NCBI GenBank assembly: GCA_947167455.1
Contig: CAMVIB010000007.1
Location: 1 to 64,000, forward strand
DNA from: an uncultured Prevotellaceae bacterium
GTDB lineage: Bacteria > Bacteroidota > Bacteroidia > Bacteroidales > Bacteroidaceae
Reading direction: 5' to 3'
Length of the DNA: 64,000 bases
This document shows, in pieces, positions 16,067-29,700 of this stretch. The notes beneath the pieces were generated by a model. It saw nothing but the letters and a program-made list of their open reading frames with translations, searched no databases and had not been told where the DNA came from. The position numbers were made by a program, and so were the translations under genes. Every line of letters starts with the position of its first letter. Position 1 is the first letter of the stretch.

Positions 16067-17725
16067 TCACCACTGGTCTGTCCAGCGCAGGGGGTCGAAG
16101 AGGACGGTGATGCTCTCGGGGCCGCGGACGATGTCGTCGCCAGGGGCGAGCTCGTCAACGAAGGCATAGCAGTATATGAAGCCGCTCTCCCACTTTATGT
16201 TCATGCCCACGAGGTTCACCGTGACGCGCGCTGTCTGCTCTCCGCATGAGACGGTGATGGTGACGTTGGGCACGTTGTCATCTTTGAGATGTTGCGGCAC
16301 AGCCATGATGATGTTCGAGGGGGCGAAGTTGTAGTGGTAGGTGTCGCTTTTCTTCTCGGCTTCTGCGAGGAAGGCGGCGTATGTGGTGGCGCGCTTTGTC
16401 TTCTCGTCGCCAGCGGCGAGTTCGGAGCCGTCGAGGTCGTAGGTGGTGCCTTCTTGCGCCTCGATGCTCTCGTACATGAAGTCGGTGTTTATCTTCTTGC
16501 CGTTGTCTGCGTGGCCGGGGTGGTAGAACCAGTAGGGGTTCTCTATGTAGCCATCCACTTTTGCTGAACCAAGGGCGCCAGTGACGGAGGAGGTGATGGC
16601 GGTGCCGCCGGTGTTGCTCCATGAGGGGGTGAAGATGGCGTCGGTGTTGATGTTGTTGAAGGCCAGCTCCACGGTCTTGGCTCCATCACCCCATGTCGTC
16701 ACCTCCTTTATCATGGGTTGGCCAGCGACGTTCTGTATGGTCTGTGTGTTGCCGTCGGCATCGGTGTATGTGGCTGATGTCTGGCCGTTGGCACCATTGA
16801 AGGTGAAGGCTTCACCGCCCGTGGCGAGTACGAACTCGCCTGTTAGTGGTGTGCGCTCGTAGGTAATCTTGGGGGTGTAGCTGACGTGGGAGTAGAGACG
16901 CACCTGTGCCAGGGCGTGACGGAAGCGCAGTGGCACACGTGCCGGCTCTCGCTTGGCATCGTCGCCATTCTCGTCGGTGAGGGGGTAGCTGGCTTTTGTC
17001 TTGTCGGTGACGAGGTCGCTGATGAGAAAATCTACCTGGTTGCGGGCATACTCCTCCATGTTGAAGCGTATGCTGCCCATGCCTGCTCCGGCGGCAATGA
17101 CTGCGGGGTCGATGTAGATGCCTGCTGCTGCGGCGGTGGTGGCTGTGGCGGTCCAGGGGTAGTATGCCCAGAAGGACATCTTGCCGCCGTCGTTAGGCCA
17201 ATAGCGCTTGTCGTCGTATGACAGGGTGTTGGTCATCTGTCCCTTGGCGGCAGTGGTGTTGGGGGTGCCGATGGTGAGGGGGACGTTGTAGAACGTGTTG
17301 GCTGTGAAGTGGGCGGCGAGCCGAGTGTTCTTGGCCTGATTGTACTCGTCCTTGCTGGCGAGGAAAGCCAGCGAGGCGAACTCCGTCGTTGCCAGCGTGG
17401 CGCGATCGGCGAAGGATGTGTTGCACAGCGTCTGCAGGGCATTCCAGCTGTTGGTGCCGGTGTAGTAGCCGAAGAGTCCCACGCGGGGGGCGCCTGTGGT
17501 GCCGTTGGTTGCGGGCAGCCATGTCTCGCTCTTGTTGACGAGGGTGGCGTCGGCGCGTGTCTCGGCGTCGGCATCATCGGCCACGGCGCTGAACTCGATA
17601 GCTGTGGCCAGGTCGGTTGTGGGCTGTGTGCCAGGGGTGAGGGTGTGGTTGTCGGTGCAGGCGGTGGCTGCCATGGCGGTTATGGCGAGCGCTGCACAGA
17701 GGTGTGTGGGGGTGTTGCTGTTCAT
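16067..17725 (-). CDS. Fimbrillin-like lipoprotein E, next to the giant gene
   Basis: 552 residues. The ATG at 17725 gives MNSNTPTHLCAALAITAMAA and lipid-modified Cys in ATAC-TDNH. The frame is open 5' to 17803, but that part is a REP and spacer. Blocks: AIEFSAVADDADAETRAD, GLFGYYTGTNSWNAL, KRYWPNDGGKMSFWAYYPW, QVDFLISDLVTDKTKASYPL, VPLRFRHALAQVRLYSHVSY, KTVELAFNNINTDAIFTPSW, and a C-terminal IKWESGFIYCYAFVDE strand followed by VLFDPLRWTDQW. This fits the Mfa-like/fimbrillin superfamily. It lies 74 bases downstream of the giant gene on the same strand and upstream of RAYT, so it may share the giant gene's transcript. Confidence 0.8.
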   Translation of the reverse strand: MNSNTPTHLCAALAITAMAATACTDNHTLTPGTQPTTDLATAIEFSAVADDADAETRADATLVNKSETWLPATNGTTGAPRVGLFGYYTGTNSWNALQTLCNTSFADRATLATTEFASLAFLASKDEYNQAKNTRLAAHFTANTFYNVPLTIGTPNTTAAKGQMTNTLSYDDKRYWPNDGGKMSFWAYYPWTATATTAAAAGIYIDPAVIAAGAGMGSIRFNMEEYARNQVDFLISDLVTDKTKASYPLTDENGDDAKREPARVPLRFRHALAQVRLYSHVSYTPKITYERTPLTGEFVLATGGEAFTFNGANGQTSATYTDADGNTQTIQNVAGQPMIKEVTTWGDGAKTVELAFNNINTDAIFTPSWSNTGGTAITSSVTGALGSAKVDGYIENPYWFYHPGHADNGKKINTDFMYESIEAQEGTTYDLDGSELAAGDEKTKRATTYAAFLAEAEKKSDTYHYNFAPSNIIMAVPQHLKDDNVPNVTITVSCGEQTARVTVNLVGMNIKWESGFIYCYAFVDELAPGDDIVRGPESITVLFDPLRWTDQW

Positions 17726-17745
17726 TGGTGAGGGGGTGTTTTTGT

Positions 17746-17777
17746 GTCTGCGATGGTATCGCAGACTCTCCAACGGC
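17746..17777 (+). repeat. REP palindrome between the giant gene and fimbrillin E
   Basis: Stem GTCTGCGAT-GGT-ATCGCAGAC (17746-17766), tail TCTCCAACGGC. It occupies most of the 74-base gap, so the shared transcript would carry a hairpin between the two genes. Confidence 0.8.
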
Positions 17778-17799
17778 GTGGCGGCGGGGCGGTGTCTTG

Positions 17800-20700
17800 T
17801 CACCTCCCCACTGTCACCTGTCGGCCATTGACGATGTACATGCCGGGTGGCAGGTTGCGTCGCCAGGTGCCGTTGAGCACGGACTCGCGGGAGCGGACGA
17901 GGCGTCCGGCGAGGTCATAGACGCCGGTGATGTGGGAGGTGTCGGTGGTGTCGGCGGCATCGCCGTCGGGGTCTGAGGGCGGCAGGTCGTCGTCGTCGAA
18001 GCGCATGGGGATGTAGTGGCGTGCGGGTGCCGGCGAGGGTGATGTAGTGTCGTAGTCGAAGTATGCTTTGTTGGCAAGGACGTAGCTCTCCTTGCGCTGT
18101 TCGGCGGTGGCGACGCCGGTGCCGTGGGCGTTCGCGTTGGGGTACTGCTCGCGCGCCCAGTTGTAGTTGCGATAGACGCCTACACGCTTGGTGTAGTCGT
18201 GGGCGAAGGATGAAACGGGCGTGAAGCTGTCGCCGGAGCCGGTGCCTTGCATGGGCAGTCCGAAGACCATGATGCGGTGACCGGAGGCAATGGCGCCGAG
18301 GTCCTGTTCGAGGTACTTGCCGGAGAGCTTGCCGCCGACGGCGTCGTAGCCGGAGATGGCATCGTTGGGCCGGCTGTCGGGGATGAAGAGTTCGACGTAG
18401 TACTTGTTCGAGCCGCTGCCGTGGGAGACGTCCTTTGCGTGGTCAGTGGCATCGTTGCCGACGATGGTGGGTCTTGTGCTGCGCACGATGACGGGCCACT
18501 CGGCGGGAATGTACTGTCCGTTGCCCATGTCGGTGAGGGTGCTCAATGACTTCATGTTCATAGTCTCGCCGGGTGTGGCGGGGCCGGTGTAGGTGAAGGC
18601 GTTGGCTGTGGTCTGCGTCAGTCGGCTGTCGAAGGGCACGTAGAGCGATGCGTAGTAGTTGTCGTCGTAGTTGCCCTCCACCTGTTCGAGGTCCTCGTCC
18701 TTCACGCCGCCCTTGAAGAGCTCCAGGCGCAGCGGCATGTCGTGGCGGAAGGGGTCGGCGGTGGCTCGGTCCTGCACGGGTTTGAGCATCCACTTGGTGT
18801 CCTGGATGCCGTGGTAGCCGTGCGAGGCGTGGTCGCCGATTTCCTTCATCTCGTTGTCGGTGTGCATGGTGATGCGGTAGCGGTGGTGTGCGTCGATACA
18901 GAGGTAGTTGGTCTGTATGTTCTTGCCCACGTCGGTGCGCCATGTCGAAGACTTGTCGCTGTCATACTCCGCGTCGAGGCTGCGTATGGTGACTGCCGTG
19001 CCGCCGATGTCGTCGATGCGGAACTTGGTGTTGTCGGTGGCAGCGGGCGTCTCGGTCGGGGATATCATGCGTGTGTAGCCATTGCCGCTCTCGGCTGCCG
19101 AGGGTCCTTCGACGTCGGGGTAGCCTGCAACGGTGAGGCCCTGTGTGGCGAAAGTCCATCGCTGGTAGGGGTCGCCCTCGACGGGGTTGAAGTGGAAGAT
19201 GGTGGCGGCGTCGTACTCGGCGGCGGGGATGTCGATGTTGCCTGCCATGGCTGGGTGGTCCAGCAGGCTGCGGTCGGCGTCGTTGGAGGCGCTAATCTTG
19301 TCCTGCAGCTCGGCGAAGGTGCTGATGGTGCGGTTGGCTTCGTCGGTCTCGTAGAAGTGGAGCCAGCGGCCAGTGCCGGCGTGGGTGGCATTCTCTGTGC
19401 AGGTCTGCTCGGTGAGGTGGCGGTAGCCGCTGATGAAGCGCGGGCCGGTGATGCCCTTCAAGCCGGAGCCGTCGCCCTTGAGGTCGTTGCCGTCGGCGTC
19501 GAGTGCCTCGCGCGAGAATGCCTCGATGCGGTAGTAGCCCTGCTCGAGCGGCTGCAGGTTGTTGCTGCAGAAGCTGCCCTTGAGCACGTCGGAGGCTTCG
19601 TCGATGTCGGTTGCGACATAGCCGCTGACGCCCAGACCGGTGTTGATGGTGCCGTCGGCGTTGGCGTAGTAGAGGTTGTCGCGTTCGGGGTCATAGATGA
19701 TCCATTGGCCGTTGTTGTCGAGGAACTTGCCGCTATAGACGAGCTTTCGGGCATTGTCGAGCAGGGCGAAGGGCGGTGTCTGTCCGTAGAGGCTGCCGCC
19801 TGTGACATACTGCTCGAGCTGTGTCTGGTAGGCCTGTGCCGTGCTTGTTGCGGCAATCTCGGGCTTGAGGCCACCCACGTAGCCCGAGCGCTGGAAGTAT
19901 GGCAGTAACTGTTCGGGCGTCGTCTCCAGCTTCCAGTTGGCCTCGTCGTTGTTGCGTGCCGTGGCGGCATCCATGAGCGTGAGCACCAGCTCGTGGTTTT
20001 TGTGCTCGTCGATGGTGTGTGTGACGTAGAAGCCGTTGAAGTTGGCATCCTTGGGGTTGATGTAGTCGGCCGTGGGGTGCATGAGGAAAGTGCCGTCGGT
20101 GTTGCTGTTGGTGGTCATCATCTCATAGACGGCGTTGTTGGCGCCGTCGGTGTCGCGCCCGGTGGTGCGGTGCTGGTGCACCACGCGTCCCTCATAAAAG
20201 CTTATGCCATGGTCAGTGGCGTTGGTGTAGGTGAGCTTCTGTCCGTTGGCTTTGAGGTTCTGTTTTGTGAGGTCGCCGAGTTGGAATGGCGAGTATCCCT
20301 CGTCGCTGAACCAGTTCTGTGTGCCGTTGGTGACCCACTCGCGCGTTGGCAGCCAGTCGGGTGTCGTGACGACGATGTTTCTCCACCCCGTGCCGTTGAC
20401 GGTGGCGTAGCGGTTGTGGAGCACGAAGCCGTAGGGGTCGCCCACGGGAGCCCAGAGGTAGTTGTTGGTGTAGTGTACCGAGCGGTCCAGGCGTGCGCCG
20501 ATACCGTCCTTGTAGGAGAAGTTCATCAGTCCTGCCATGGGGTGGTCGAGTGTCATGGTGTGGCCTTCGTCGTCGGTGACATCCACTGTCTCGGTGTGTT
20601 TGTTGAGCATGGTGTACCACGCCGTGGTGCGTCGTCCGATGTCAGAGAATCGGAACTGCTGCTCGTCCACGTCATATACGACTGCGATGGTGACCTTGCG

Positions 20701-23700
20701 GTCCTGGAACCATGGTTCCACCTTCGTCACCTTGGTGTCGTCGTGAGCCTCGCGGTCATTGGTGCCGTCGCTGTTGTCGTCGGTGTCCTTCACCTGCTTC
20801 CAGACGTAGTAGTAGCGCTTGCCGGCAGCGTCGAGCAGGTAGGCATTTGTATTGCTGTCGTGTAGTGCCTTCGAGTCGGTGTAGTCCTCCACGCCGTTGT
20901 CGGCGGCCGTCTCGCCCTGGGTTATCTTCACCCTCTCCTCAACCTTCATCTGGTAGAACTGGTATTTGCAGAACTGCCGGCGCATATACCATGGCACGGT
21001 GAGTGCGTTGCCCACGCCCACGCGTGTCACGGAATAGTCCTCGATGGGGTATGAGACGATGTCGCGCAGCGAGGTTGCCTTGACGGACGCTCCTCCGGCG
21101 TTCGTGCGCAGGGTGTTGTAGTGGGCTATCTCGTCGATGTGCTTCTGGAGTGTGGCGAGCTGTTCGGTGGTGAGGCCGTTGGGGTTGTCGGCGCCGTCTA
21201 TGCCCGTGACAGAACTCAGGCCGGAGACGTTGTACTGTTGGTGCTGGTGTCCTATGATGAGGTGATAGACGAGCACCGAGGCATAGCTGTTGAGCGCCAC
21301 GAGGTAGAAGGGGTGTGCTCCGTTGGCGTTCATGGCCTGTCCTGTGGGGTCCACTGTCTCTCCTCCTGTGAGGTATAGGAACTGTCGTGTCCACACGAGG
21401 TCCTGTCCGTTGCGTGCGCGGTCGAAGGTGGCGTAGCTGACGATGGTTCCCACCTCGCGGTTGGTGTCGTCGCTGAGCAGTGCCAGGTATGGCGTGCCGT
21501 CGCTACCCACCTTCAGGGTCCAGTGTGTGGCGGTGGTGGCGGTGGTTGACGTGGTGAGTGGCGACGAGCCTGTGAGTGTCGTTGCTGCGCCGTCGGTCTG
21601 GTAGAGGGCGTAGTTCTTGAGCTCGAAGTTGTAGGGGTCGCCCACGAAGGCCCACTTCTGGTCACTGGCGCGGTTGGGGTCGTTGTTGGTGCCGTCGTCG
21701 TAGCGCTGGCGCTCGTCGCCGAAGGCGCGTCCGGCTCCTGTGGCGCGGTCGTCGCCGGTGGTCTTGACGTTGAGGTAGCCTCGCACATCGACGTTGTTGG
21801 CCGTGCCGCCCTGCTCGATGGTCTGGTATGTGGTCTTTGTCTTGTAGCCCACGATGAGTCCGTCCTCGTTGAGGATGGGGCTGTCGTAGTCGGGCACCTC
21901 CACGGGGATTGTCACTGTGCTGCCTGAGACGCGGTATGTCTCCTTCCAGCCGTAGTAGCTGTTCACCCAGGCGTACTCGTCGCGTGCGGCGGCCATCTGG
22001 TCGGTGAAGAAGGCTGCGAAGTTCACCCCCGCTGTGCCGTCCACGGTGACGTTGTCCGAGACGGTGTATGTGAGGTAGATGTCCACGTGGCGTCGCTGGT
22101 TGGCCTCGCCGGTGGTCTTGGCGGCCGTCCAGTGGCCGTCGAGGAAGTTCTGTGTTACCTCTGTGGAGGCTGTGATCTCGTCGGCGAAGGCCGATGCCTT
22201 AGTGCCGCTGACGTTGCATGTGAGGTATGCTCGGTATGTGCATCCGAAGCGTTTCACCTCGGCGGGGATCACCTTGTCGAAGGTGATGCCTCGGGCGAGG
22301 TCGGTGTAGCGCACCTCGATCTGCGACGTCTCGTGCATGAGCTGTCCGTCGGTGTTATAGACGCGTATGTGTGCGTCGAAGCAGTCGTTTTCGATCTCGT
22401 CGTGGTCGTCATCTACGGTGCGCACGTATGCCGACTTTATGTCGCTGGCAGAAGTGTATCGGTCGTAGTTCTGGTTGGTGTTGGGTTCGACGTAGAGCGT
22501 GTGCTGCCTCTGTATGAACCACGCGTAGTCGCCCAATCGGGTGAAGTCGTAGCGGTAGGCTCCGTCGCCGTTCTGCCCCATGTTGGTGCGCTCGTCGAGC
22601 ATGTAGATGAAACTGTAGTCGTTGGTGGCGTTCCAGTGATTGGCATCGTAGGTAGTGGCATCGAGGTCGGTGGTCTCGTCGCTCTTGGTGGTGCCGTCGT
22701 CGGTGCTGTAGCCCGTGCTCTTCTTGTCGTCGATGCGCAGGAAGATGTCATAGACGGGGTTGCCGTCGGCATCGGTGACGGGTCGCACGGTCTCGACGCC
22801 GTTGCTCTGCTGGCGGTAGTAGGTGCGGCTCTGCTGGAAGGCGAAGTCCTCGGCCTCGGCGTAGGCCCCCATCTTGAGGTATTGCGTGCCGGAGGCGTAC
22901 TTGCCTATTGCCGAGGTGGAGGCTGCCATGGTGAGCCAGCCCTCGTTCTCGGTGTTGTCGGTGAGCAGAGCATCCTCGTAGATACGGCGGTTCACGACCT
23001 TGAGCGAGTATGGGTCGCCCACCAATGCCCAGTGGTAGCCCTTGGAGCGTATGGGCGTGTTGCCGTTGTACTTGCTGACGACCTGCTTCTGCGTCGATTC
23101 AGAGGATGCAACTTTGCTCAACGCGCCGTTGACGTCGTAGTAGAGCCAGCGGTTGGCCACGCGAATGTCGAACCACTTGGGGGCGGTGAGCTCGCCGCTG
23201 GACTGGTCGTAGGTGGAGAAGATGCCGTCCTGCGGCGAGTAGTTGACGTCGAGCTTGAAGACGTAGTTGTCGGTGTAGCCTGAGAGGCACGTATGCTCTT
23301 TCACAGCTGTGTTGCCGTGACTTACGGCGCTTGAGGGGTCGAGGGTCAGCGTGAGGGTGTTGGAACTCAGGTTGTCAGCACCGTTGCGGAAGTGCAGGTT
23401 GTTGTATGTGGCAAATTCGCGCTTGAGGTGTGCGGGCATGTCGGTGAGCGTCTCGCCCACGCCGAAGTACTCCGTCAGCTCGTCGTGTACCACGGGGTCG
23501 CTGAGGGTGTTGCCTTGCGAGTCGGTGGCGTTGTTGGCGTGTACATCTATATATACGCGTGCGGGCTGCACGAGGCGTATGGCGCAGCCGGCCTCGTTGG
23601 CGGTGTGGTAGCCTATGTACTTGCTCTTCTCCATGACGGTGGCGTTGCCGGCGTCGTACTTCAGGTCCACCTGGTACTTCCATGTGAGGTCTTGGCCCTC

Positions 23701-26700
23701 CACCTCCTCGGTGTAGCTCTTGTCGTAGCCGTGGTGTAGGTAGTAATATACGCCTCTGTAGGAGAGCTGCGTCTCCTCATCGACGTAGCGTAGTGCAAAC
23801 TCCTTCGTGTCGCGCTCGTCGTCGCCCGTGGCGGGACACATCACCTCCCAGTGGAACTTGGTGTAGAGTCGGTGGGTCCTGTTGGGGTTGGGGTAGTATT
23901 CCAGCTCTCCCGTCTGCTTGTTGCGGCGTGCCAGGTACATGCGGTCGTCGAGGGTTTCGTCGTTCTGTGGGTGCAGCTGCACGCAGTCGTGTACGAACTG
24001 CCACTGTGTGCATCCCGGGTGTATGCCGCTGTTGTCGGGGGTGTTGGCGCCGCCGTCATCTACTGCCGTCACGTTGCCGGGCTTGATGGTGTGCTGTATG
24101 ATGCGGCTGAGGTTCTGCCCCAGCAGGTCGGGCCTTGCGCAGAACACCTGCAGGTTGTAGGGGTCGCCCACGAAGTACCACTTCAGGTTCTCGGGCTGCG
24201 AGTACATACGGTCTGGGTCGGTGTGGTAGTGGTGGGTGAGGTTGTCGCCGGTGGCGTGGCCTGTGTAGTCCTTGAAGACATCCTTGGCGGCATCGGCGCG
24301 GTAGTAGGCGTGGGCCGTGTAGTCGTGCCTTACGTTGCCGTAGGTCCATGAGGCTCCGGGGAAGTCCATGAAATAGACGTGGTCGTTCTCGCGGATCATG
24401 CGCTCCAGCTCGGCCTCCTGTTCTTCCTCGGTGGCGAAGAGCGTGGTGTTGGTAGGTTCATTGCCGGGGGTGATGAACATGTCGGTCGTCACCTCGTAGC
24501 CCACATATACGCTTTGCATCCAACGCTCGGAGCCGCCGATGCGCTTGGCTTTCTCAAGGTAGCGGCCCTGAGCCTCGAGCTCCGAGGTGTTGGGGTTGGT
24601 GCTGATGTCATTGACGTTGAGGCGGGAGGCGTCCCACACTGTGTATTCCGTGCCTGGTGTCACAAACTGGTCGGTGTAGAACTTGTAGTTGCAGAACTGT
24701 CGGCGTGCCTGTGTGGGGAACTTGTCGCCGCCGTTGTCTATGACGTCGCCCTCGCAGAACATGCGGTCCTCCTGGGCGTAATAGACGGCTTTCGTGCCAG
24801 TGCCCTTGGTGCCATCGGCGTCCTGGACGCAGTCGTCCATGCGGCGTATGGTGAGCACCACGTCCTGGTAGGCCATTGGCTCGTAGGGTAGGGTGCGTAT
24901 GGCGTTGGTGCGGTCGGTGGTGCGCAGTGCGAGCTGCACATGGCCGGTGCCGGAAGCGGGCGTCGTCATCTGCCAGTAGAGCTGGTCGGGGTCGTCGGTG
25001 TCGGCGAGGCGGTAGGCGCTGTTGCTGACGAGGGCGAAGGTGGCCTCACCCGGATACTTGGTGCTGCCCACGGCGAGGCCCCACGAGCCGCGCTTGGCTA
25101 TGGCGGCCTCGGTGGTGCTGGCTTCCGTTGAGGTGGGCGTGGCGGCGATGGCGGCCAGCTCGGTGCGTGTCATGACGGGGTATGTGTGGCTCTCGTCGCT
25201 GATGCTGTCGCGGTAGGCGGTGACGGTGGCAGCGTCGGGGGCCAGGTGATAGGCTCCTTCCGACGTCGCCACGATGCCGGCGCGTGCCTCGAAATTGACG
25301 ACGTTGAGGTTGTAGGGGTCGCCCGTGAAGGCCCATAGCCAGCGGCCCTCGCGGAACTCCTCGTTCTCGCCGTCCTTGAAGTACTCGGCCACGCGGTTGT
25401 AGCTCCACTGCTTGTAGTTGCGCGAGGGGGCCGTGGTGTCGTCGTCGAGCGTGCGCCCGTTGTCGCCCTTCTGGTCGGCATAGAGCTGGTAGCCGTTGTT
25501 CATCCAAGCCACGGTGCCATCGTCCTCGTGGCGCAGGAAGTACTGCTTGCCCACGGTGGTGTCGTCGCTCGAGTTGGTGAACGCCGCGTCGGTGTCCAAG
25601 ACCATGAACTGCCACGATGCCTTCATCAGCGGCGTGGTGCCGTCGTCCTCGGTGCCGTAGAGGCTGTGGTTGGCCTGGTGCGTGGCTACGTCGGCGGTGA
25701 TCTGCTCCTCCGTGCTCCAGCGGAAGTTGGTCTCTTCCGTGCCGGTGAGGGCAGCAATCTCCGAGTTCGTCATGGGTTGGTACTTGAAGTAGATGTCGCA
25801 GACATCGTCCTCGCCTATCTCCGGGTAGATGTCGTAGGTCGCGCTGTTCGAGTCATAGACGCGCTCCGTCATGGCCTCATTGCTGTAGAACTGGGCGTTG
25901 TTCAGGGCTTCCAGTTCCGTGCGGGTCTTGAAGATACCAGCCGTAGTGGCTCCACTGGTGAGGTACTCCTGCTCGTACTTGCTATAGAGGCGCGCTATCT
26001 GGTCTTCCAACACCAGGGGTGCCAAGAAGTCGTGTTCCAAGATGACATCCCATGTCCACTCGCGCTTCTCCGTGTTGTAGGCATGATAGTGATACTTGCG
26101 GGAAACAGGTGCTTTGGTGAACTCTAAGCAGTAAATGGCTGTGCTGCCTATACCGTTGAACATGAGGGCGGGGAAATTTTGCTTTGATTCATCGCCGTCG
26201 TCACCAGTCATCCTGATGTTTGTGGCTCTAAGACCGTTGGGATAATTGGTTGATGTGGTGGCAGAAGGAGTGGTATAGGCTAAGGGAATCATGCCAAATA
26301 TCTGAAGATTGCCACCTGAATAGGTACTGCTCGCGTACTCTGTGCCGGTGCCAAACAGTGCCGACCATCTGCGCAGGGGGTATCCGTCCTTGAAATCGCC
26401 TTCTTCATTATCGGTTCCCACAGCGTTCAGAAGCATGAAGGTCTGGAAACGGAGTCCCGAGGTGCCGTATGTAGCCATCTCGATATTGTTGCCTGAGTTG
26501 ATGGAGAGGCATTTGTCAATCTCAGAAGCGTTGACGAGACGTATGGCGTAGGGGTCGTTGCCCTCCATGCGCCATAGGAATTTCTTGTTGGACACACCAT
26601 GCTTGGCGGTGCTGACATCTTGTTGCTGCATCTTGTTGCCGCTGTCGAAGCCTAAGACTTTACCATGTTTTGTACCCCAGTCAGACTGCATGGCACTCAT

Positions 26701-29700
26701 GTTGTACCAAGTGTTACCGCTGAGGTCAAGACCTTTAGCATTGGTGAAATTGACACGCATCTCATTGCTGTCATCTATGTCGGAGGCAATCATATAGGGA
26801 CTGGTCTCCGGGTCGTAGGTGTAGCGCACCCACACCTCGCCGATGCGCTCTGCGGCGGCCTGTGCGGCAGTCGTGATGGTGCTGGGTACGAGCGACGACT
26901 CATCGACGGTCCATTTGCTGCCGTCCCACGTGGCCTTGGTGTAGTAGCGGTAGTCGGTAGCGGTGAGCAGAGGCGACTGAACGTATTCCGGCAGTCTGAA
27001 CTCTGTCTTATTGTATTCTGAGGCACGCACGGAGTTAGCCCATACGGCTTCCTGTCCGTCGTTGGTGATGACATGGAACACGATGTTGGGGCGGTAGCCG
27101 AAGCGGATGTACTGACCATTGCCACGGCTGGTGGGTTCGCTTTTCTTGTCTGTACGCGCTTTGTAGTTAAGTCTGTCTTTCCAGGCATACAGCGATCCTG
27201 ATTCAGATATGAACATGTCGTCGTGCCCCGTGACAAAGAGTTTCAGCGGGTCGTTATTATTGGCACCCTTCAGTATCATGAATGTCTGGTAGGGGTAGTC
27301 GGTATCATCTGGCTCCACCATCTTCGTCGCTATCTTGTGGGTCATGTCATCATTGGTGATGGTGTTGGCCGTTGAGGCTTCTTGCGATGCGAACACCTTG
27401 GTGCTGCTATACTCGGGATTGACGAACTGCACCTCGTAGGGGTCGTTGCCTTTCAGCAGCCACAGCGAACGCTTACGCCAACGGTCACTCTCTCTATACA
27501 TATCATCACCATTGGAACGCAGGGTTACCTGGTCGGAAGATGTATTGACTTGTTGCCATATATGTCCGCCACCCAGCGACAATACATAACTCACCTGTCC
27601 CGAGAGGTCGAGCGGCGCGTCGGTGATGTAATTGTTGACCAGTCCGCCAAAATATGTCACTGCCTTACGCGACTTGTCGTAGTCGTAACGCACATAGACA
27701 ACACTTTTGCCGTCCTCCACATCGAGATTGTTCAACGTAGTGGTGGGGTTGACGGCGGTGTATTTGCCGCCGCTCTCACTGACACCTGCATAGTAGGAGT
27801 AGGTATCATCGGCCTGCGACATCATGGGCGAGCGCATATAGTACGGCATGCTGGGCTTGCCTGATGCAAGTGCCAGCGAGTCGCCGGTGAGTGCTATCTG
27901 TCCGCTGAGGGTGACAATTTTGTAGCGTATGTTCGTCGGCGTGATGTCGGCGGTGAACGTCAGTTTGGTAGCGTCACTGCTCAGTGCTGAACTGAGGTTT
28001 ATGGCAGAGGCATAACCTGACTCCAGCGTCGTCGTTGCCGGCCACGAAGTGCCGTTGAGGAAGTAGTAGTTGGCGGCATCCTGCGCGCCAGCCACTGCCA
28101 GGGCATAGGCATTGGGCGTCCCTTTGTGTGAGAGCAGCACGAATCGCGGGTATGTGGCCGAGGCACTAGCCGTAACGGAGCCTCCGGCCAGCGTCGATGT
28201 TCCCATCGGATTTGTCAGCCCGTCGGCGTTAGTGTAGAGTTTAACGGCATAGGGGTCGGGCGTGTCGCCAGACGAGTGTAGCAGTCGCCACTGCCAGGCG
28301 GCGTTGGCGGCGTTTTTCGTGCCGGTGGTGATGCCGCCATTGTATTGTACGTCTGTGCCGTTGAGTTGCGTCGTCAGCCATGTACCTTGCAGCAGACCCT
28401 GCGTGTCGGCCTCGCGGTTGTAGTCGTAGTGTACATAGACGGTCTTGTCGGTGATGCCCGTCGCTTCGCTGTACGATGTCGTGATTTCATTCTCCAGCGT
28501 CACTTCCTTGTAGTATTTGAAGTTGGTGGCTAACGGACTACAGAACTGTGTGGGGATAGATGGAGCACCGGTGCTGATGGTCTGGTAGCGCAGGGCTTCA
28601 CGACCTTCGTTGTCCACAATGACATAGGTGTAGATGTCTGGACGCAGCAGCCAGGTGGTCTGGCTGTGTTCTTTGTCGTCAGCAGGTCTTGCATCGGCTG
28701 GTGTAACTAATGTACCAAAGTCGCTGACCACATGGCTGTGGTCGAAGCGTGGCATGAGGCGCATGTTGCCGTTCACGTCCTGCACAGCCATGAAGGTGGC
28801 ATTGGTGATGTGGAGGGTTCTTGAGTCGTAGTCGGGAATTAAAGTGGTGAACTTCTCTGAAGGTGTGCCGCCGAGCGAAAGCCTGCCATTGCCGGCTGGC
28901 GTAGTGGTCACCATGTATTGGTGGTTCTCTGTGCCAGCAGCCGAGGCATCGGTGGTGAAGTAGGCAGAAGTGTATTGTTTATTGTAAATCTGTATGTTGT
29001 AAGGGTCGAAGCCGCTCTTGCCGTCGGTGTGGTAGGCGGCGTTGGTGGCCTCCTTGCTGATAACTTGATGGTTCTCGTCTTCCACGTCATACTCATAGCC
29101 CATCTCGGTGTCGATGTCGAAGTTGGGCTTCAGATACCAGTAAAGTTCGGGATGGTCATTCTCACCGAGAGAAGACACATCGTTAGCATCGATGGTGGCA
29201 GTGGCATCCTCAAATGCGATGTCCTTACCGTTGTCTGTCTTGGCCAAATGGCCATCCTGACGGATAAGGAAAGGATAGTTCACGCTTGTTGCTGCTTCGG
29301 TGGCCGCACCCGTGTAAGCATCGGCATACTCGGGCTTCACGTCGTAGCTGACGTAGAGGTCCACGAGTGCTCCTCCGTTGTACTTCTCGGGGTAGGCGGC
29401 CAGCGAGGAGGCCGTGCCGGCGAGGTCGCCCTCAGCCAGCGTGTACTTGTGGTAGCCGGGCATCTTGGGGGCTGTGCGGTAGCCGTAGAACCGGTACTGC
29501 GACACCATGGGGCTGTCGTACTTGCGCAGGAACTGCTTTACGCTTTCATACTTCGTGGTCTCGCTGTACTTGGCAATGGGGTGGCGCATGACTTCCCAGC
29601 CGTGGTTGTCGGTGAGCACCAGCACGGCATCAATCTCAGTGGGGTTGAGCTTAAACGTGCCATCACCCATGGAGATGGTCTGATACCAGTGGTTGCGGTA

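Noticed and set aside
15717-16073. N-terminal extension of the RAYT frame (Pro/Ala/Ser-rich, about 119 residues)
   Set aside because: Encoded by a 20-bp tandem repeat and REPs whose period is not a multiple of three; it would also overlap the fimbrillin E stop. ATG 15716 fits the family start.
18742-19908. 388-codon plus-strand open frame
   Set aside because: Antisense to the giant gene, Val/Gly/Ala-rich, with no domain or start signal.
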